This document shows, piece by piece, positions 12,001 to 18,000 of a DNA stretch of 30,548 bases (within the stretch, counting starts at the first letter, position 1; the number at the start of each line of letters is the position of its first letter). The notes under the pieces are model-generated. The model saw nothing but the letters and a program-made list of their open reading frames with translations, made no database searches and was not told the DNA's origin. The stretch lies in the NCBI GenBank assembly GCA_014621425.1, contig JAANBB010000462.1, forward strand, positions 1 through 30,548, read 5' to 3'. Origin of the DNA: Cylindrodendrum hubeiense (Eukaryota; Ascomycota; Sordariomycetes; Hypocreales; Nectriaceae). The position numbers and the translations under genes are program-made.

Positions 12001-15000
12001 AGTTCCACTCGTTGTTTTTGAGCCAACTGTGGTTTGTTCACCTGAATAATCAGGTGTCGACTCACTCCCGCTTGATTCATTACCAGTCGCGACAATGTTA
12101 GTTGATTCAGAACCATTTGATTCGGTCTCAGTTGATTCGACCCCAGTCGACTCCACACCAGTCGTTTGAGTCGCAGTGGGTTCAGTCTCAGTCGATTGAT
12201 GCGGAGTCGATTCAGACCCAGATAATGACTGGTCTGTTCCTAAACTAGCACTTACCGGGGACTGTATGTCAGTTGTCTGATCCTCGCTTTGATTTGTCGA
12301 GGATGCAGTCCCTGTAGACTGTTCTTGGCTCTGGGTTTCTGAAGATCCAACGTTGTCGGACGTTGATGATCCAGTGTTCGTGATCTGTTCGCTGTTTCCC
12401 GTCAATGACTCCGCATCTGTGGTCCCCTCATGGCTTTCGGACGGTGATGTCTCCAAATCTGTGCTTTGTCCCTCGCTCTCTGTCGAGGCCCCGTTTGTCG
12501 AGGTTTGGCTCGTAATTTCTGCTGATTCGGCAGTAGTCGTCTCTACTTCACTTCGAGTTTCGGACGATTCAAGAGTCGTGCTCTGCCCAACAATCGATAT
12601 TGAATCGTTCACTTGTGTGCTTGTACCACTGCTTGTTGCGGCACCTGTCGTTTCTTTATTGGTGGCTGTCCCCGATTCTCCGCTCGTATTGTCCTCGCTG
12701 GAAGTACTCATATTGGAGCTGTTACTTTCATTGGATCCCGTTAGCAGAGACGACGTTGTTTCTGTGGCAGAAGGACCCATTGTATCGGTATTCCCTGAAA
12801 TATTTTCGGTTGTCGATGATGTCTCCGATTCTGTTCCTTGTGATATCCCTGTAGAATAGGTACTATCTTGAGCGATAGTGACTGATCCTGTACCAGAAGT
12901 CGACTCGGTATTCTCTCCACTGATTTTCGGTATACTTTCAGTCCCAGTTACAGTATCTGTCTCTGTGCCTGACTTTGTGGAATCGGATGTTGCAGTCTGT
13001 TCAGAGAGTGTTGTTTCCTGGCCAGTACTACCAGGCCGCTCAGATGTTGTTCCGCTAGAGGTATCTCTCAAATCCTCTGTGCTGGTATCTGATTTCGGTC
13101 CCATTGTAGTCTTACTTTCCAACTCCGTGCTACCAGTGTCCTCTAGATTCGAGGTGCTCGTATTTTGGATGTCCCCGGTGCTTGTGTCACTCTTGTCTGA
13201 GGTGTTGGTAGCTTCCGGCTCATCAGAGCTAGTGCTATCTGGCCCTGCGGTATCTGTGCTATCGCCCTTCGGAGTATTCGAGGTGGTCATATCTGTGGAA
13301 CCCACGATAGAAAACTCTGAAGTATTTGTACTTTCGATGGAATCACTTGAGTTAGGTTGCTCCAAGATACTCGTACTATCAAGGGAATCTGACGTAGTTC
13401 CCCCAACGGATTCTTGTGTTGAAGGCCCTGAGGGGGTGCTGAATGCATCTCCCCTGTCGCTTGTGTCGCTCCTTTCAGTACTTGAATTGGATTCCACGCT
13501 CGAGACACTCTCCCCTTCAATGGTTTGACTAGAGGCATCTGCAGATGTGGTTGACTCATCGGACATGATTTTGGTTGAGGAATGGGATCCGGTATCTTCC
13601 ACGCTATCCTTCTGCGTAGTTTCACTAGACGTGTCGGTGTATGTGATGGAGTCTTCAGCCACGACTGTGGTTGAGAGAGATTCTGAGTTCGTACTTTCCA
13701 CGGTCTCCCCTTCGGCGGTTTGCACTTGGGTAGCGGTGCCGCCGGTTGACTCCTTCGACGTTGTTCTTGAGATTGAATCAGAGTTCATGCTTTCTGTGCT
13801 CTGCACATGGGTTGTTTCGCTTGCAGTCCCGATGTCACTAGTCGAATCTTCAACGGATGTCGTTGATGAATCATCGAACATTGTGCTATCGGAGTCCTCT
13901 TCTCTTGATGCTGTTTTACTAGTCAGTGGTCCATTAGTCGTGCTTTCCGATCCGCCTCCTGTACTGAATTCAGGTTCGGTTGACGATACGGCAGTGATAT
14001 CTGTTCCCGCAAGCGATTGTTGCTCAGAGGCGCTGGTCGTTAGACTGCTTTTTTCCTTCTCCGTTAGACTTGTGCTAGCTACATAATCAGTGGACGTTCC
14101 ATCTTGCGATGTTTCGCTCTCTTTAGTAGAAAACGACGAAATATTATCGTCTGTGGTGTCCACTTGGCCACTAGAGCTGTTCTCAGTAGATGCTGATATT
14201 TCTCCTACACTAGTGACACTTGTACTGGTGGCCACGTCGCTCTGGGTTTTCGTGTCATCTACAGTATCAGTTGCAGTCTGAACGTATACCGATGAATCTC
14301 CTGGCTTAGTCCTCGTTAAGGTGGCTGTTCCATCGGTCTGAGTACTACTGCCAGGTGTACCGGTGTCGGTCTTTCTGGTGTTCTCGCTGCTGGTCGATGT
14401 TTCATCCTCGGTGAAAACCGTCTGGACTGAAGATGATGGCAATTCATCAGTCATATTGGTCGACGTTTCTGTGTTCTCTTTCGAGTAAGATGACTCGTCT
14501 CCAACACGCGAGGTAGTGGTGGATGCATCACTTTCAGTATTGTCGATGGTACCAATTATGGACAAAGACCCGAGGGATTCCGATGCACTTCTCGTCGATT
14601 CCGAACCAGATGAAGAGTCTTCCGTGCTATCGTTGGGAATGGTCATCGTTGTGCTGTTTTCCATCGTGGAGTCGATTACAGTCGTACTTTCGGTCTGCCC
14701 CGTCGTTGATGAACCATCATATATGCCCTGCGCTGATGATGAAGAGGACACACTTGTCGATAGCTCGCTTTTTATTGTGCTACCAGGAGTGGAAGTCGTC
14801 TCTGTAGCTCCATCTGAAGCCGAAGAATCAGTGTTCCCAATAATTTCAATCTCTCCTGTTGTAGTCGTGCCACGCGAGGATTCCGTTTCTGGAGTGAAAC
14901 TCGTGGTTGTAACTCCCTCCGAATCTGAAGAATCAGTGATTCCAACCGTTTCGATGTACCCTGTTGTGGTTGTGGTAATTAACGACATGGTTCCCTCCGA

Positions 15001-18000
15001 TTCTGAAGTATCAGTATTTCCAGCTTTATCGGTTTCCCCTGTTGTTGACGTGGCAATTGAGGATATAGCTCCCTCTGGTTTTGATGTATCAGTGGTCTCA
15101 ACCGTTTCAATATCCTCTGTTGTTGTTTTTGTGGCAATTGACGATGTGGGTCCCTCTGATCCCGAAGTATCGGTGTTTCCAACAGCATCAATCTCTCCTG
15201 TTGTTGTTGTAGCAATCGAGGATGTAGCTCCATTTGATTCCGAAGTATCAGTATTTCCAACAGCATCGGTCTCCTCTGTTGCTGTAGTTTCCTCTGATTT
15301 CGATGTATCAGTATTTCCCGCTGCATCGGTCTCTCTTGTTGTTGTGGCAAGTGAAGATGAAGCCCCCTCTGATTCCGATGTATCCGTATTTCCAACAGCA
15401 TCGATCTCCCCTGTTGTTGTAACAGAGGTGGTTGTAGTTCTCCCTGGTTCTGATGTATCAGTATTCCCAACGGCATCGATCACTCCAGTTTTCGTGACAA
15501 ATAAAGATGTAGATACCCTTGACTCCGAAGAATCAGTGTTTCCAACAACATCGATGTCCTCTGTGTTTGTTGTGACAGTGGTGGTTTTAGATCTCCCTGA
15601 TTCAGAAGTATCAGTATTTCCAGCTACATCGGTCTCCCCTGTTGTCGTGGCAAATGAGGACGTAGATCCCTGTGACTCTGAAGAATCGGTGTTTCCGACA
15701 ACATCGATTTCCTCTGTATTCGTTGTAGCAGTAGTTGTTGTAGATCCCCCCGACTCTGAAGAATCAGTGTTTCCGACAGAATCACTCTCCTCTGTTGTCT
15801 TTGTGCCAGTGGTTTTTGTAGCTCGCTCTGACCCCGAGGAATCACTATTTCCAATCACTTCAATCTCCTCTGTTGTCGTCGTGACAGTTGAGGATGTCGT
15901 TTCAGGATTCGAATTCGTGATATTTTCTTCATCTGGAGTGGTAGAGGATATACCCTGTGATACTGTCTCCATTGTTGTCCTCTGGGAACCGGAGTTCATC
16001 TCGGTGACTCCCTCTGAATCTGAAGAATCAGTACTTCCAATCACATCGATATTTCCGGTTGTCGTTGTGGCAATTGCGCTTGTAGATTCTTCTGATTCCG
16101 AAGTCCCAGTGTTTCCAACAACATCGATCTCCCCTGTTGTTGTTATAGAGGTTGAAGATCCCATTACAGGGGTGGAGTTTGTGTTGGTACCTCCCTCTGA
16201 AATCGAAGAGTCGGTATTTCCAACAGCGTCTATCTCCCCTGTTGATGACATAGTTAGGGATGTCGTTTCAGGAGTAGAATTCGTGTTTGTAACTCCCTCT
16301 GAGTTTGAAGAATCAGTGTTCCCAACAACATCAATCTCCCCTGTTGATGATGCCGATGCAGTCGAGGATACCGTTTCAGAGGTATAGTGCGTGCTTATGT
16401 CTCCCGCTGAGTCAGAAGAATCAGTGTTTCCGACAGCATCGATCTCTCCTGTTGAAGATGTTGGTGAGGAGGTAGAGGCCATGCTTGTGTCTCCCTCTGA
16501 TTCCGAAGAATCAGTGTTCCCGACAGCATCAATCTCTCCTGTTGACGTAGTGACAGCTAAGGGTATCATCGAAGATATAGAGGTTGTGTTTATAGTATCC
16601 TCAGATTCTGAAGTATCAGTATTCCCAACAGCGTCAATCTTCTCTGTGGATGATGCGGATGCAGTCGAAGATGCCGTTTCAGAGTTAGGGTGCGTGCTTG
16701 TTGCTCTCACCGAGTCCGAAGAATCAGTGTTTCCAACAGCGTCGATCTCTCCTGTTGAGGACGTCGTCAGAGAGTTAGAGCTTGTGTTTGAAGCATCCTC
16801 GGATTCCGAAGTATCAGTGTTCCCGACAGCCTCGATATCGCCTGTCGTTGTGGCGGTGAAGGAAGTCAGTACCGGGATGGATTTCGTGTTAGTACCTCCT
16901 GCTAAAACCAAGGAATCAGTATTTCCAACGACTTCGATGCCTCCTGTTGTCGTTACGGAAGTTGAAGATGCGCTTTCTGGAATAGAGGTTGTGGTTCCAG
17001 CTCCCTCTGACTCCGAAGTATCAGTGTTGCCAACAACTTCGATATCCCCTGTTGTCGTTACAGGGATTGAGCTCGTCTTCGTAACTTCCTCTGACTCCGA
17101 AGTATCAGTGTTCCCAACAGCATCGATACCCCCTGCTGTCGTTGGTACAGTTGAGGATGTCGCTGTAGGAGTGGAGTTGGTCTTCGTAGCTGTAGCTCCC
17201 TTTGACTCCGAGGTGTCACTGTCTCCAACAACTGTAATCCCCTCTCCTGCTGCTTTTGAACTCGCAGTCTTAACTTGATCTGGGGCCGTGGAGGATACAC
17301 TCTCTGGTCTCTGCGTCGCTTTTGTGGAACGGGAAGTGAAGAGTGTCTTGGTCGCTCCCTCTGACTCCGAAGTGTCGGTTTCTCCAATAATCGTGATCCC
17401 ATCTTCTGTCGATTTCCTCGTGCTTGAGGCAGTTGACAATCTTTCTGAACTTCGAGTGCCACGTGTCGACGTAGCTCTTGGTGAATCCAAAGTATCAGTG
17501 TCTCCAATAATTGTGAACCCATCTCCTGCTGGTTTTGAGGCAGTTGACGATGTCCTTGATTTTCGGGTGCCGGTGAAAGTGGTCGTTCTCTTGCCTCCGC
17601 TGGTAATAGTGCGTGTTCTTGTGCCACTACGGCGTGTGGTAGTATCTGGAGAATTGCCAGGCTGTGGTTTTGTGGTAATTCCTTCTCCTAGAGAGTCCTT
17701 GGAGGATGAAATTCGGTCGGTAGTAGACTGGTCATTGCTTCCAGACTCGTTCCCATCGCCGCCTCCCGCAATTCCAACTCCAGAGTTTCCGTCCCCTCCA
17801 GAGTTTCCATCTCCTCCAGAATTTCCATCTCCTCCAGAATTTCCAGTTCCTCCAGAGTCTCCACCTCCAGAGTCACCATCTCCAGAGCCTGAACCTTCAA
17901 TATTGGTGTCGCCACCATCGCCAGATGAACCCCCATTACCACCAGGCCCGCCAGCTCCGTCGCCACTCCCTTGGGCCGGTTCAACTGCTACCAAGGTGGT

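Noticed and set aside
14516..17278. Plus-strand open frames of 623 and 295 residues with V-F-P-T-A-S-I-S-P-V repeats
   Set aside because: The repeat is the exact antisense of the 29-copy V-G-N-T-D array. No start context, signal peptide or domain supports it.
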